From contig CAMCBB010000001.1 in assembly GCA_945872875.1 (NCBI GenBank), positions 1-62,102 on the forward strand: a stretch of DNA of 62,102 nt, read 5' to 3'. The translations under genes were made by a program, and so were the position numbers. How positions within the stretch are numbered: the stretch's first letter is position 1; each line of letters starts with the position of its first letter. Of the stretch, positions 7,609 to 15,945 are shown in pieces. The notes under the pieces were generated by a model. It made no database searches. It saw nothing but the letters and a program-made list of their open reading frames with translations, and was not told the DNA's origin. This DNA is from Flavobacterium psychrophilum (lineage in GTDB: Bacteria > Bacteroidota > Bacteroidia > Flavobacteriales > Flavobacteriaceae).

Positions 7609-7628
7609 ATTTTTGATTTAAAAAAAAC

Positions 7629-8060
7629 ATGAAAGAAAAAACCATTGATTATATGCTTCGAGCAACCTGGCAAGCCGTTTCTAGGATGTATAATGAAGAG
7701 GCGTCAAAGTATGATGGTTCGATGGCAATAGGATTTGCTTTACTTAGTATTGACAAAGAAGAGGGCACACCATCAACCAATATTAGTAACCGAATGGGGA
7801 TGGAGCCTACTTCATTAACAAGAACACTTAAAACTTTAGAAGAAAAAGGCTTGATAATTCGTAAGAAAAATCCGAATGATGGCAGAGGGGTTTTAATATA
7901 CTTAACAGAATTAGGTAAAGAAAAAAGGGAATTATCTAAAGAAACAGTATTAAAATTCAATGAAGTCATTCGAAAAAACCTTACTGAAGAAAAACTAAAT
8001 CATTTCATGGAGGTTTCAGAAACCATAAACGATTTGATCACAGATAAAAAAATATTTTGA
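7629..8060 (+). CDS. MarR-family transcriptional regulator of beta-oxidation genes
   Basis: This is a 143-residue winged-helix regulator. The recognition region reads TNISNRMGMEPTSLTRTLKT, and the wing contains RKKNPNDGRGVLIYLTELG, the DGR-type wing motif typical of MarR proteins. It is the first gene of an operon with 3-hydroxyacyl-CoA dehydrogenase/enoyl-CoA hydratase, thiolase and acyl-CoA dehydrogenase, 18 bp before the first enzyme. It is therefore probably an acyl-CoA- or fatty-acid-responsive repressor. The palindrome just upstream is a good candidate for its own operator. The ligand is inferred. Confidence 0.88.
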   Translation: MKEKTIDYMLRATWQAVSRMYNEEASKYDGSMAIGFALLSIDKEEGTPSTNISNRMGMEPTSLTRTLKTLEEKGLIIRKKNPNDGRGVLIYLTELGKEKRELSKETVLKFNEVIRKNLTEEKLNHFMEVSETINDLITDKKIF

Positions 8061-8078
8061 ACTACATTCAAATAAAAA

Positions 8079-10469
8079 ATGAAAAGAGTAATTAAAAAAG
8101 TAGCGGTTATTGGGTCTGGAATTATGGGATCTGGAATTGCATGTCATTTCGCCAACATTGGTGTTGAGGTATTATTGTTGGATATTGTTCCCAATGCACT
8201 TACTGAAGCTGAAGAAAAGAAAGGATTGACTATAGAAAGCAAAGCCGTTCGTAATAGAATGGTTAACGACCATTTGGCTAATGCTTTAAAATCGAATCCC
8301 TCTCCTATTTATAGTCAGAAGTTTGCAAACAGAATAACAACTGGAAATACAACTGATAACCTTTCTGAAATAGCCACTTGCGATTGGATTATTGAAGTCG
8401 TAGTAGAACGATTGGATATCAAAAAACAAGTTTTCGAACAAATTGATAAATTTCGTAAACCCGGAACTTTAATTACTTCCAATACTTCTGGAATTCCAAT
8501 TAAGTATATGAGTGAAGGCAGAAGCGATGATTTTCAGGTGCATTTTTGTGGAACACATTTCTTCAATCCTGCGCGTTATTTGAAATTATTCGAGATCATT
8601 CCTGGACCTAAAACTTCGCCTGATGTTTTAGATTTCCTATCAAATTATGGTTCACAATTTCTTGGGAAAACTTCGGTAATTGCCAAAGACACTCCGGCAT
8701 TCATCGGAAACCGTATTGGAATTTTCGGAATTCAGAGTTTATTTCATTTGGTAAAAGAAATGGGGTTAACTATTGAAGAAGTAGATAAACTTACTGGTCC
8801 TGTAATTGGTCGTCCAAAATCAGCTACATTTAGAACAGTAGATGTCGTTGGATTGGATACTTTAGTACATGTAGCTAATGGTTTATATGAAGGTTGCCCA
8901 AATGATGAAGCGCATGATTTATTCAAACTTCCAGATTTTATTTCCAAAATGATAGAAAACAAATGGCTGGGAAGCAAATCCGGACAAGGATTTTACAAAA
9001 AAGTTGGGAAAGAAATTCTATCATTAGATTTAAACACCTTAGAATACAGAGCTGCTAAAAAAGCTTCCTTTGCTACATTAGAATTAACTAAAACTATTGA
9101 AAAGCCTATTGATCGTTTCAAAGTATTAGTAAAAGGAAAAGACAAAGCGGGCGAGTTTTATAGAAAAAGTTTTGCAGCAATGTTTGCTTATTGTTCGAAT
9201 AGAATTCCAGAAATCTCTGACGATTTTTACAAAATTGACGATGCTATGAAAGCCGGTTTTGGATGGGAAAATGGACCATTTGAAATTTGGGATGCCATAG
9301 GCGTTGAAAATGCAATTGAATTAATGAAAGCTGAAGGATATACTCCTGCTGCTTGGGTGAATGATATGCTATCCTCTGGAAATTCAACCTTTTATTCGGT
9401 AAAAAACGGAGCTACATACTATTATAATATAACCAGTAAATCTCAAGAGAAAGTTCCGGGTCAAGATGCCTTTATTATTCTAGATAATATTCGCGAGAGC
9501 CATAAAGTTTGGGGTAATTCGGATGCTAGCATAATTGATTTAGGCGATGGAATTTTGAATTTAGAATTTCATTCAAAAATGAACACCATAGGCGGAGGTG
9601 TATTAGCAGGAATTAACAAAGCAATTGACTTGGCCGAAAAAGAATACCGCGGATTAGTTATTGGAAACCAAGGTGCCAATTTTACGGTTGGTGCAAATAT
9701 TGGAATGATATTCATGATGGCTGTCGAACAAGAATACGACGAGTTAAATATGGCAATTAAATATTTTCAAGACACCATGATGCGCGTGCGCTACTCCTCT
9801 ATTCCGGTAATTGTAGCTCCACACGGAATGACTTTAGGTGGTGGATGCGAAATGAGTATGCATGCCGATCGTGTGGTTGCTGCAGCAGAAACCTACATTG
9901 GTTTGGTTGAATTTGGAGTTGGTGTTATTCCTGGTGGCGGTGGATCTAAAGAAATGGCCTTGCGTGCATCGGATTTATTCCATAAAAATGATGTAGAATT
10001 AAATGTACTTCAAGAATATTTTCTAACTATTGGAATGGCTAAAGTGGCCACTTCAGCGTATGAAGGCTTTGATATTGGTGTATTGCAAAAAGGAAAAGAC
10101 ATTGTTGTGGTGAATAAAGACCGTCAAATTGCAGTAGCAAAACAAGTTGCCTTGCAAATGGCAAATCAAGGTTATACGCAGCCTATTCGCAGAACAGATA
10201 TTAAAGTACTAGGAAAACAAGCACTTGGAATGTTCTTAGTTGGAACCAATCAAATGGTTGCTGGAAAATACATATCCGAACACGATTTAAAAATTGCCAA
10301 TAAACTAGCCTATGTAATGGCTGGAGGTGATTTATCAGAACCAACTCTCGTAAGTGAACAATATTTATTAGATATCGAAAGAGAGGCCTTTTTATCACTT
10401 TGTGCTGAAAGAAAAACATTGGAACGAATTCAGTTTATGTTAACTAAAGGAAAACCGTTGAGAAATTAG
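8079..10469 (+). CDS. 3-hydroxyacyl-CoA dehydrogenase / enoyl-CoA hydratase fusion
   Basis: This 796-residue bifunctional beta-oxidation enzyme begins with an NAD-binding Rossmann domain (VAVIGSGIMGSGIACHFANI, about 8-27). The dehydrogenase C-terminal domains follow to roughly residue 440. A crotonase domain occupies about 480-660, with oxyanion-hole and catalytic blocks LGGGCEMSMHADRVV and GLVEFGVGVIPGGGG. The domain order (dehydrogenase first, hydratase second) is the reverse of E. coli FadB and is normal for Bacteroidota. It hydrates 2-enoyl-CoA and oxidises the 3-hydroxyacyl-CoA product. It is followed by the S23-type insertion and then by the thiolase. The stop codon's last base is already part of the flanking 32-bp repeat. 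Confidence 0.92.
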   Translation: MKRVIKKVAVIGSGIMGSGIACHFANIGVEVLLLDIVPNALTEAEEKKGLTIESKAVRNRMVNDHLANALKSNPSPIYSQKFANRITTGNTTDNLSEIATCDWIIEVVVERLDIKKQVFEQIDKFRKPGTLITSNTSGIPIKYMSEGRSDDFQVHFCGTHFFNPARYLKLFEIIPGPKTSPDVLDFLSNYGSQFLGKTSVIAKDTPAFIGNRIGIFGIQSLFHLVKEMGLTIEEVDKLTGPVIGRPKSATFRTVDVVGLDTLVHVANGLYEGCPNDEAHDLFKLPDFISKMIENKWLGSKSGQGFYKKVGKEILSLDLNTLEYRAAKKASFATLELTKTIEKPIDRFKVLVKGKDKAGEFYRKSFAAMFAYCSNRIPEISDDFYKIDDAMKAGFGWENGPFEIWDAIGVENAIELMKAEGYTPAAWVNDMLSSGNSTFYSVKNGATYYYNITSKSQEKVPGQDAFIILDNIRESHKVWGNSDASIIDLGDGILNLEFHSKMNTIGGGVLAGINKAIDLAEKEYRGLVIGNQGANFTVGANIGMIFMMAVEQEYDELNMAIKYFQDTMMRVRYSSIPVIVAPHGMTLGGGCEMSMHADRVVAAAETYIGLVEFGVGVIPGGGGSKEMALRASDLFHKNDVELNVLQEYFLTIGMAKVATSAYEGFDIGVLQKGKDIVVVNKDRQIAVAKQVALQMANQGYTQPIRRTDIKVLGKQALGMFLVGTNQMVAGKYISEHDLKIANKLAYVMAGGDLSEPTLVSEQYLLDIEREAFLSLCAERKTLERIQFMLTKGKPLRN

Positions 10470-10500
10470 TATTAAGACTGGTGTATTAAGTATTAAGACT
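10469..10500 (-). repeat. 32-bp repeat, copy 1 (inverted orientation)
   Basis: Left boundary copy of the S23-type unit. It begins on the last base of the upstream stop codon and is complementary to copies 2 and 3. Confidence 0.8.
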
Positions 10501-10547
10501 AATGGACAAAGGATTTAAAATATAAAAAATAATTAAACATGATTGGT

Positions 10548-10579
10548 AGTCTTGATACTTAATACTCCAATCTCAATAC
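10548..10579 (+). repeat. 32-bp repeat, copy 2 (direct)
   Basis: This copy lies 10 bp upstream of the four-helix-bundle start codon. It differs from copy 3 at three positions. With copy 1 it can form a hairpin with a 47-nt loop just ahead of the gene. Confidence 0.8.
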
Positions 10580-10589
10580 AATACACAAG

Positions 10590-10946
10590 ATGCACAATTT
10601 TGAAAAACTTAAAATTTGGCAAAAGGCGATGGACATAGCGGTTTCAGTTTATGAAATTACTTTATTGTTACCAAATGATGAAAAATTTAATTTAATACAT
10701 CAAATAAAAAAGTGTGCAGTTTCAATACCTTCAAACATTGCTGAAGGGTCAGGCAGAAATCATAATAAAGAATTTATTCAATTTTTAGGAATTGCTAATG
10801 GATCTACATTTGAATTAATAACACAATTAATACTAGCAAAAAGATTAAACCTCATAAAAGAAGAAATAATACAACCTATTATAAATCAATTAGTAGAAGT
10901 TTCTAATATGAATTTTTCCTTTCAAAAAACATTAATGACAACATAA
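10590..10946 (+). CDS. Four-helix-bundle protein of the S23 / 23S rRNA intervening-sequence family
   Basis: This 118-residue protein has the family signature SIPSNIAEGSGRNHNKEFIQF in the middle and an N-terminal FEKLKIWQKAMDIAVSVYEI helix. Homologues are encoded by intervening sequences in bacterial 23S rRNA genes and also occur as scattered stand-alone genes in Bacteroidota; the diversity-generating-retroelement protein Avd shares the fold. No reverse transcriptase is near, so Avd is unlikely. It sits between two beta-oxidation genes inside a unit with inverted terminal repeats, with which it has no obvious metabolic link. The molecular role is unknown; RNA binding is plausible from the family. 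Confidence 0.85.
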   Translation: MHNFEKLKIWQKAMDIAVSVYEITLLLPNDEKFNLIHQIKKCAVSIPSNIAEGSGRNHNKEFIQFLGIANGSTFELITQLILAKRLNLIKEEIIQPIINQLVEVSNMNFSFQKTLMTT

Positions 10947-10990
10947 AAAAACAATTAGAGCAACTTAGTACTTTAAACTTAATACAAAAA

Positions 10991-11022
10991 AGTCTTAATA
11001 CTTAATACTCTAATCTTAATAC
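10991..11022 (+). repeat. 32-bp repeat, copy 3 (direct)
   Basis: Right boundary copy, ending 8 bp before the thiolase start codon. It forms a near-perfect inverted pair with copy 1. Confidence 0.8.
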
Positions 11023-11030
11023 TAAAATTT

Positions 11031-12212
11031 ATGAAAACAGCCTATATAGTAAAAGCTTACAGAACAGCAGTTGGAAAAGCACCGAAAGGAGTATTTCGTT
11101 TCAAGCGTCCCGATGAATTGGCGGCAGAAACCATCCAATTTATGATGAAAGATTTACCAGAATTTGATAAAACTCGAATTGACGATGTGATGGTTGGAAA
11201 CGCCATGCCTGAAGCCGAACAAGGATTGAATGTGGGTCGTTTAATTTCCTTGATGGGATTAAAAGTAACCGATGTTCCTGGTGTAACAGTGAACAGATAT
11301 TGTGCCTCTGGATTGGAAACAATCGGAATGGCAACAGCTAAAATTCAGAGTGGAATGGCCGATTGTATTATTGCAGGTGGTGCCGAAAGTATGAGTTTTA
11401 TTCCGATGGGTGGTTATAAACCAACTCCAGATTATGGCATTGCAAAAGAAGGGCACGAAGATTATTACTGGGGAATGGGTTTAACTGCAGAAGCTGTAGC
11501 AAAACAATTTTCAATTTCCCGCGATGATCAAGATGAATTCTCTTTCAACTCACACCAAAAAGCCTTGAGAGCACAAGTTGAGGGTAAATTTGATAATCAA
11601 ATTGTTCCTATAACTGTGGAACAAACATTTATCAATGAAAATGGCAAAAAAGAAACCAAATCATATGTTGTTTCAAAAGACGAAGGTCCGAGAGCCGATA
11701 CCAACTTGGAAGCATTAGGTAAATTAAAACCCGTATTTGCAGCCGATGGTAATGTTACAGCAGGAAATTCCTCACAAATGAGTGACGGTGCAGCTTTTGT
11801 TCTCATTATGAGTGAAGAAATGGTAAAAGAATTGGGCGTAACCCCTATCGCTCGCTTGGTAAACTTTGCTTCTGCTGGAGTGGAACCAAGAATTATGGGA
11901 ATTGGTCCGGTTAAAGCAATTCCGAAAGCATTAAAGCAAGCAGGTTTAACATTAAACGACATTGATTTAATTGAATTAAACGAAGCTTTTGCATCGCAAT
12001 CATTAGCTGTTATAAGAGAATTAGGATTGAATCCAGAAATCGTAAATGTAAATGGAGGCGCCATTGCATTGGGACATCCACTTGGTTGTACCGGTGCTAA
12101 ATTATCGGTACAATTATTTGAAGAAATGCGATTAAGAAAAAGCAAATACGGATTGGTTAGTATGTGCGTAGGAACCGGACAAGGTTGCGCTGGAGTATAT
12201 GAACTACTATAA
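11031..12212 (+). CDS. Acetyl-CoA acyltransferase (3-ketoacyl-CoA thiolase)
   Basis: This 393-residue thiolase performs the last step of beta-oxidation, thiolytic release of acetyl-CoA. The nucleophile is Cys91 (NRYCASGLETIG). His349 (ALGHPLGCTGAK) and Cys379 (SMCVGTGQGCAGV) complete the active site. Length is standard. It lies downstream of the hydratase/dehydrogenase fusion and 25 bp upstream of the acyl-CoA dehydrogenase, in the MarR-headed operon. The preceding 32-bp repeat ends only 8 bp before its ATG, so the repeat forms much of its translation-initiation region. It might also serve the end of an aromatic CoA pathway, but the neighbours argue for fatty-acid oxidation. Confidence 0.92.
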   Translation: MKTAYIVKAYRTAVGKAPKGVFRFKRPDELAAETIQFMMKDLPEFDKTRIDDVMVGNAMPEAEQGLNVGRLISLMGLKVTDVPGVTVNRYCASGLETIGMATAKIQSGMADCIIAGGAESMSFIPMGGYKPTPDYGIAKEGHEDYYWGMGLTAEAVAKQFSISRDDQDEFSFNSHQKALRAQVEGKFDNQIVPITVEQTFINENGKKETKSYVVSKDEGPRADTNLEALGKLKPVFAADGNVTAGNSSQMSDGAAFVLIMSEEMVKELGVTPIARLVNFASAGVEPRIMGIGPVKAIPKALKQAGLTLNDIDLIELNEAFASQSLAVIRELGLNPEIVNVNGGAIALGHPLGCTGAKLSVQLFEEMRLRKSKYGLVSMCVGTGQGCAGVYELL

Positions 12213-12237
12213 TTAATAAATTCAAAATATAAATACC

Positions 12238-14028
12238 ATGAGCGAAATAACAAGAGGTGGACAATTTTTGGTTAAAGAAACCAAATGCGAGGATGTTTTC
12301 ACACCAGAAGATTTTTCGGAAGAACAATTAATGATGCGCGATTCGGTTAAAGAATTTGTTGAAAAAGAAATTTGGCCGTTCAAAAACCGTTTTGAAAGCA
12401 AGGATTTTAAATTTACCGAAGAGGTAATGAAAAAAGCGGGTGAAATGGGATTTTTAAGTGTTGCTGTTCCAGAAAATTATGGTGGAATGGGAATGGGATT
12501 TGTAGATACTTGCTTAGTATGTGATTATATTTCGGGAGCAACGGGATCATTCTCAACAGCATTTGGTGCCCACACCGGAATTGGAACGATGCCAATAACT
12601 TTATACGGAACCGAAGAGCAAAAGCAAAAGTACGTTCCTAAATTGGCTTCAGGTGAATGGTTTGGTGCTTATTGTTTAACAGAACCAGGCGCGGGTAGTG
12701 ACGCCAATTCAGGAAAAACTAAAGCAGTTTTATCAGAAGATGGAACTCATTATAAAATCACTGGACAAAAAATGTGGATTTCCAATGCCGGATTTTGTTC
12801 GCTTTTTATAGTTTTTGCAAGAATTGATGATGATAAAAACATAACCGGTTTTATTATAGAAAATGATACATCTAACGGAATTTCATTTGGAGAAGAAGAA
12901 CACAAATTAGGAATTCGGGCCTCCTCTACCCGACAAGTTTTCTTTAATGAAACGAAAGTCCCTGTTGAAAATATGCTATCCGAAAGAGGAAACGGATTTA
13001 AAATTGCAATGAATGCCTTGAATGTTGGCCGTATCAAATTGGCTGCAGCCTGTTTGGATGCCCAACGAAGAGTCACAACCAATGCCGTTCATTACGCCAA
13101 CGAACGAGTTCAATTCAATACCCCAATTTCACAATTTGGAGCAATTCGTTATAAATTGGCCGAAATGGCAACTTCAGCCTATGCTGGAGAAAGCGCTACC
13201 TATCGCGCAGCAAAATCAATTGAAGATCGAATTAATGCTCGTGTTGCAGATGGCACTTCACACCAAGAAGCTGAATTAAAAGGAGTTGAAGAATTTGCTA
13301 TTGAATGTTCCATACTTAAAGTTGCCGTTTCGGAAGATGTACAAAATTGTGCCGATGAAGGGATTCAAATTTATGGCGGAATGGGATTTTCCGAAGACAC
13401 TCCAATGGAAAGTGCTTGGCGCGATGCTCGTATTGCAAGAATCTATGAAGGAACTAATGAAATCAATCGTATGCTTTCTGTAGGAATGCTAATTAAAAAG
13501 GCCATGAAAGGCCATGTTGATTTGCTTGGACCTGCCATGAAAGTACAAGAAGAATTGATGGGAATTCCCTCATTTGAAACACCCGATTATTCAGAATTAT
13601 TCTCTGAAGAAAAAGAAATGATTGCTAAACTGAAGAATGCATTCCTAATGGTTGCAGGTGCTGCTGTTCAAAAATTTGGAATGGATTTAGATTCGCACCA
13701 ACAGTTATTAATGGCTGCTGCCGATATGTTAATTGAAATCTACATGGCAGAAAGCACGCTTTTACGTACTGAAAAATTAGCCATAAAAAAAGGTGAAGCT
13801 AAAGTAGAAGAACAAATTGCAATGGCAAAATTGTATTTATACAAAGCTGTTGATATTGTAGCATTACGAGGTAAAGAAAGCATTATTTCATTTGCCGAAG
13901 GCGACGAACAAAGAATGATGTTAATGGGGTTAAGAAGATTTACCAAGTACACCAACATGCCAAATGTTGTAGCTTTGAGAGAAACAATTACCAATAAATT
14001 AGTTGCAGAAAACGAGTATTGCTTTTAA
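12238..14028 (+). CDS. Acyl-CoA dehydrogenase (long form)
   Basis: This 596-residue FAD enzyme catalyses the first step of beta-oxidation, oxidation of acyl-CoA to 2-enoyl-CoA. The acyl-CoA dehydrogenase core runs to about residue 430, with the FAD/substrate motif YCLTEPGAGSDAN. The catalytic glutamate is in IYEGTNEINRM (Glu404). A roughly 160-residue helical C-terminal extension follows, as in the very-long-chain enzymes and the usual Bacteroidota FadE-like proteins. It is the last gene of the MarR operon. The superoxide dismutase gene behind it has its own promoter. Confidence 0.92.
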   Translation: MSEITRGGQFLVKETKCEDVFTPEDFSEEQLMMRDSVKEFVEKEIWPFKNRFESKDFKFTEEVMKKAGEMGFLSVAVPENYGGMGMGFVDTCLVCDYISGATGSFSTAFGAHTGIGTMPITLYGTEEQKQKYVPKLASGEWFGAYCLTEPGAGSDANSGKTKAVLSEDGTHYKITGQKMWISNAGFCSLFIVFARIDDDKNITGFIIENDTSNGISFGEEEHKLGIRASSTRQVFFNETKVPVENMLSERGNGFKIAMNALNVGRIKLAAACLDAQRRVTTNAVHYANERVQFNTPISQFGAIRYKLAEMATSAYAGESATYRAAKSIEDRINARVADGTSHQEAELKGVEEFAIECSILKVAVSEDVQNCADEGIQIYGGMGFSEDTPMESAWRDARIARIYEGTNEINRMLSVGMLIKKAMKGHVDLLGPAMKVQEELMGIPSFETPDYSELFSEEKEMIAKLKNAFLMVAGAAVQKFGMDLDSHQQLLMAAADMLIEIYMAESTLLRTEKLAIKKGEAKVEEQIAMAKLYLYKAVDIVALRGKESIISFAEGDEQRMMLMGLRRFTKYTNMPNVVALRETITNKLVAENEYCF

Positions 14029-14061
14029 GTAAATATTAAAGTAAAAATATTTTTTTATCGT

Positions 14062-14069
14062 TAACTTTG
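14062..14069 (+). promoter_or_regulatory. -7 promoter box for the Cu/Zn superoxide dismutase gene
   Basis: TAACTTTG matches TAnnTTTG exactly and lies 15 bp upstream of the ATG at 14085. It overlaps an in-frame TTG at 14067, which therefore cannot be the translation start of this transcript. Confidence 0.65.
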
Positions 14070-14084
14070 ATAAAAATAAATACT

Positions 14085-14609
14085 ATGAAAAAATTACTTA
14101 TTCTAACTTTAGCATCAATTGCAATTTTTGTTGCATGCAAATCGGGTAATTCTAGCAAAGCAAATGCTTTAACAATAACATTAGAACCAAAAAGCGGAAG
14201 CACAGTTACCGGAACTGCAACTTTTAAAGAAAAAAATGGAGTGGTTTCTTTTGAAGCAAAATTATCTGGATTAAAACCAGGTGTTCATGCAATTCATATC
14301 CATGAAAAAGCGGATTGTTCGGCGGGAGATGCTTCATCTGCAGGTGGACATTGGAATCCTATGCATGTTAAACATGGAAATTGGACCGATGCTGAACATC
14401 ATAAAGGCGATATTGGAAACTTTACAGCAGATGAAAACGGCAATGGGACCATTACTCTCAAAACAGAAGAATGGTGTATTGGTTGCGGCGATGCAAACAA
14501 AGATATTCTTGGGAAAGGATTAATTGTACACGATAAAGCAGACGATTTTATAACACAGCCAACAGGAAATGCGGGTGCGCGAGTGGCTTGCTCAGGAATA
14601 ATAAAATAG
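14085..14609 (+). CDS. sodC: Lipoprotein Cu/Zn superoxide dismutase
   Basis: This 174-residue protein has a lipoprotein signal ending in the lipobox FVAC, so it should be anchored in the cell envelope, where it dismutates superoxide. Copper/zinc ligands are visible in HAIHIHEKADC, GGHWNP and EHHKGDIGNF. The C-terminal arginine block GNAGARVACSGII, which includes the second disulfide cysteine, is present. An in-frame TTG at 14067 lies inside the -7 box, so the ATG at 14085 is preferred; it also gives a clean signal peptide. It is followed by an intrinsic terminator, making it a single-gene unit. Confidence 0.92.
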   Translation: MKKLLILTLASIAIFVACKSGNSSKANALTITLEPKSGSTVTGTATFKEKNGVVSFEAKLSGLKPGVHAIHIHEKADCSAGDASSAGGHWNPMHVKHGNWTDAEHHKGDIGNFTADENGNGTITLKTEEWCIGCGDANKDILGKGLIVHDKADDFITQPTGNAGARVACSGIIK

Positions 14610-14628
14610 TCGTTACTATTTCTTTATC

Positions 14629-14665
14629 AAATCGTTATTTATTAATTTAGATAACGATTTTTTGT
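14629..14665 (+). terminator. Intrinsic terminator after sodC
   Basis: AAATCGTTAT (14629-14638) pairs with ATAACGATTT (14651-14660) and is followed by a T-rich run. Confidence 0.75.
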
Positions 14666-14702
14666 TTAAAATTATTCTAGATTTGTAATTCAAATTTATT
14701 TT

Positions 14703-15896
14703 ATGATTAACCCTTCGGCAAATGGATGGATAGATAAATATTTCTTGGAGCAATCCAATACCAAATCTATTTTAGAAACCGATGTATTGGGTTTTTATAA
14801 AAACATCCGAACTACTGGCTTCATTTACGGACATATTGTAAGCATTAATACTATTCAAGAAGCTAACATTCCACAATGGAAGCCTGAGGAAGTTTCAAAA
14901 ATTGCGTTAATCAACACTTTATTTGAAACCTATCGCTATACAACAAATCAAGATAATTCAATAGATTTCATCAATAAAACGGTTGATTTTTATCAGAAAA
15001 TTACTCCTAAAGGATTTGGACTTTTTGACAAACTGTTACCTACTTCCGAAAGTGCTAAATTGGAAAGCATTATAGATGAACGCGTTCAAACAAATAAAGA
15101 TATTATTAGTAGGAACTTTTCTCATATTGTGACTAATGCATTATTGTTTGTAGACATTTTGGCCTTTAGACATTATTTGATTGAAGGTGAACTACCTGAA
15201 AAGTATTTTAAAAAAACCGAAGAAGCTATTATTAGTTTAGTTTCATTAGCATTACAAATTAAAACAGTAAAAACTTCAAATGATGATTTACTTATAAAAC
15301 TATTTGAAGCATCATTACGATACACCAAATTCTCACAAGTTAATGTACAAAACCTAGAAGGGCTATCACTTGATTATTTCAAAGATGATTTAGAAAAATA
15401 TTACCTTTTAGATTTAGCAGGCTTAACAGTATGGAAGGATGGAAAATTAGATAATGAAGAATCCTATTTTCTATTTAAAGTAGCAGAAACACTAAAATTA
15501 TCTGACGCAATAACTCAAGAATCAATTGATAGTATTAGCCAATTTATTGAAAAGTACAAATCCGAAATCCAATATTTTAATTATTCCAATCCGGTAAAGC
15601 ATTTTTATGAGCATTCGACCTCAAGTGTTGAGCTGCTGATAAAACGAAACAAAAAAAGATTATCAAAAGAAATTGTTGAAAGTAAGGAATTAATGCAATT
15701 ATTACTTCAATCTACTCAAAGAGAATTGGATACTACCGAAAAAAAGAAAGTAAAAAAACAATTATTAGACATCTGCAAAAGCGTACCGTCCTTAACTATT
15801 TTTTTACTTCCTGGTGGGAGTTTATTACTACCCCTTTTGATAAAATTTATCCCGCAAATATTACCTTCGGCTTTTAATGAAAACTTAGAAGATTAA
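14703..15896 (+). CDS. LETM1-related protein
   Basis: This 397-residue protein resembles mitochondrial LETM1 proteins over its last 70 residues. A charged helical stretch is followed by SVPSLTIFLLPGGSLLLPLL and then FIPQILPSAF, the LETM1 hallmark, which also forms the only clear membrane-spanning segment. The middle (KDGKLDNEESYFLFKVAETL) looks like a TerB-type helical, possibly metal-binding, segment. Bacteroidota homologues are annotated as LETM1-related and linked to biofilms by name only. It stands alone between a terminator and the converging carbonic anhydrase gene. The function is unknown; an ion-transport or membrane-stress role is speculation from the mitochondrial family. Confidence 0.7.
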   Translation: MINPSANGWIDKYFLEQSNTKSILETDVLGFYKNIRTTGFIYGHIVSINTIQEANIPQWKPEEVSKIALINTLFETYRYTTNQDNSIDFINKTVDFYQKITPKGFGLFDKLLPTSESAKLESIIDERVQTNKDIISRNFSHIVTNALLFVDILAFRHYLIEGELPEKYFKKTEEAIISLVSLALQIKTVKTSNDDLLIKLFEASLRYTKFSQVNVQNLEGLSLDYFKDDLEKYYLLDLAGLTVWKDGKLDNEESYFLFKVAETLKLSDAITQESIDSISQFIEKYKSEIQYFNYSNPVKHFYEHSTSSVELLIKRNKKRLSKEIVESKELMQLLLQSTQRELDTTEKKKVKKQLLDICKSVPSLTIFLLPGGSLLLPLLIKFIPQILPSAFNENLED

Positions 15897-15900
15897 GAAA

Positions 15901-15945
15901 ATACCATTAAAAATACTTTTCTAAATTGAAAATTTTAATTGGTAT
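15901..15945. terminator. Hairpin between converging genes (possible bidirectional terminator)
   Basis: ATACCATTAAAA (15901-15912) pairs with TTTTAATTGGTAT (15933-15945) with one bulged base. It lies between the LETM1-like gene (plus) and a carbonic anhydrase (minus) and overlaps the end of the latter. T-runs are short, so termination is uncertain. Confidence 0.4.

Larger units (their letters stand above)
7191..7628. other. 438-bp AT-rich divergent intergenic region
   Basis: There is no gene here. The region separates the receiver-AraC gene (minus) from the MarR/beta-oxidation operon (plus). It is extremely AT-rich and holds runs of A and T. The only clear signals are a GC-centred palindrome and a -7 box close to the MarR start, listed separately. 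I see no RNA gene or riboswitch. Confidence 0.7.
10469..11022 (+). mobile_element. S23/IVS-type insertion bounded by 32-bp repeats
   Basis: This 554-bp unit interrupts the beta-oxidation operon. A 32-bp sequence occurs three times: inverted at 10469-10500, direct at 10548-10579 and direct at 10991-11022. The core is AGTCTTAATACTTAATAC in the direct orientation. The outer pair differs at only 3 of 32 positions and the RNA form would pair at 30 of 32. The unit contains the four-helix-bundle gene and little else, and no transposase. The structure is seen directly; mobility is inferred. Confidence 0.6.

Noticed and set aside
7191..7628. Riboswitch or small RNA in the long intergenic region
   Set aside because: The sequence is low-complexity AT-rich DNA with no stable GC-containing fold apart from the palindrome assigned as operator.
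10469..11022. Diversity-generating retroelement (Avd-like four-helix bundle)
   Set aside because: No reverse transcriptase, template or variable repeat is present; the protein carries the stand-alone S23 signature.
11597..12253. Open frame of 218 codons on the minus strand
   Set aside because: It lies entirely antisense to the thiolase gene, whose catalytic residues are intact, and has no recognisable domain.
14067..14084. TTG start for the superoxide dismutase
   Set aside because: The TTG is part of the -7 promoter box and the ATG at 14085 begins a good lipoprotein signal.
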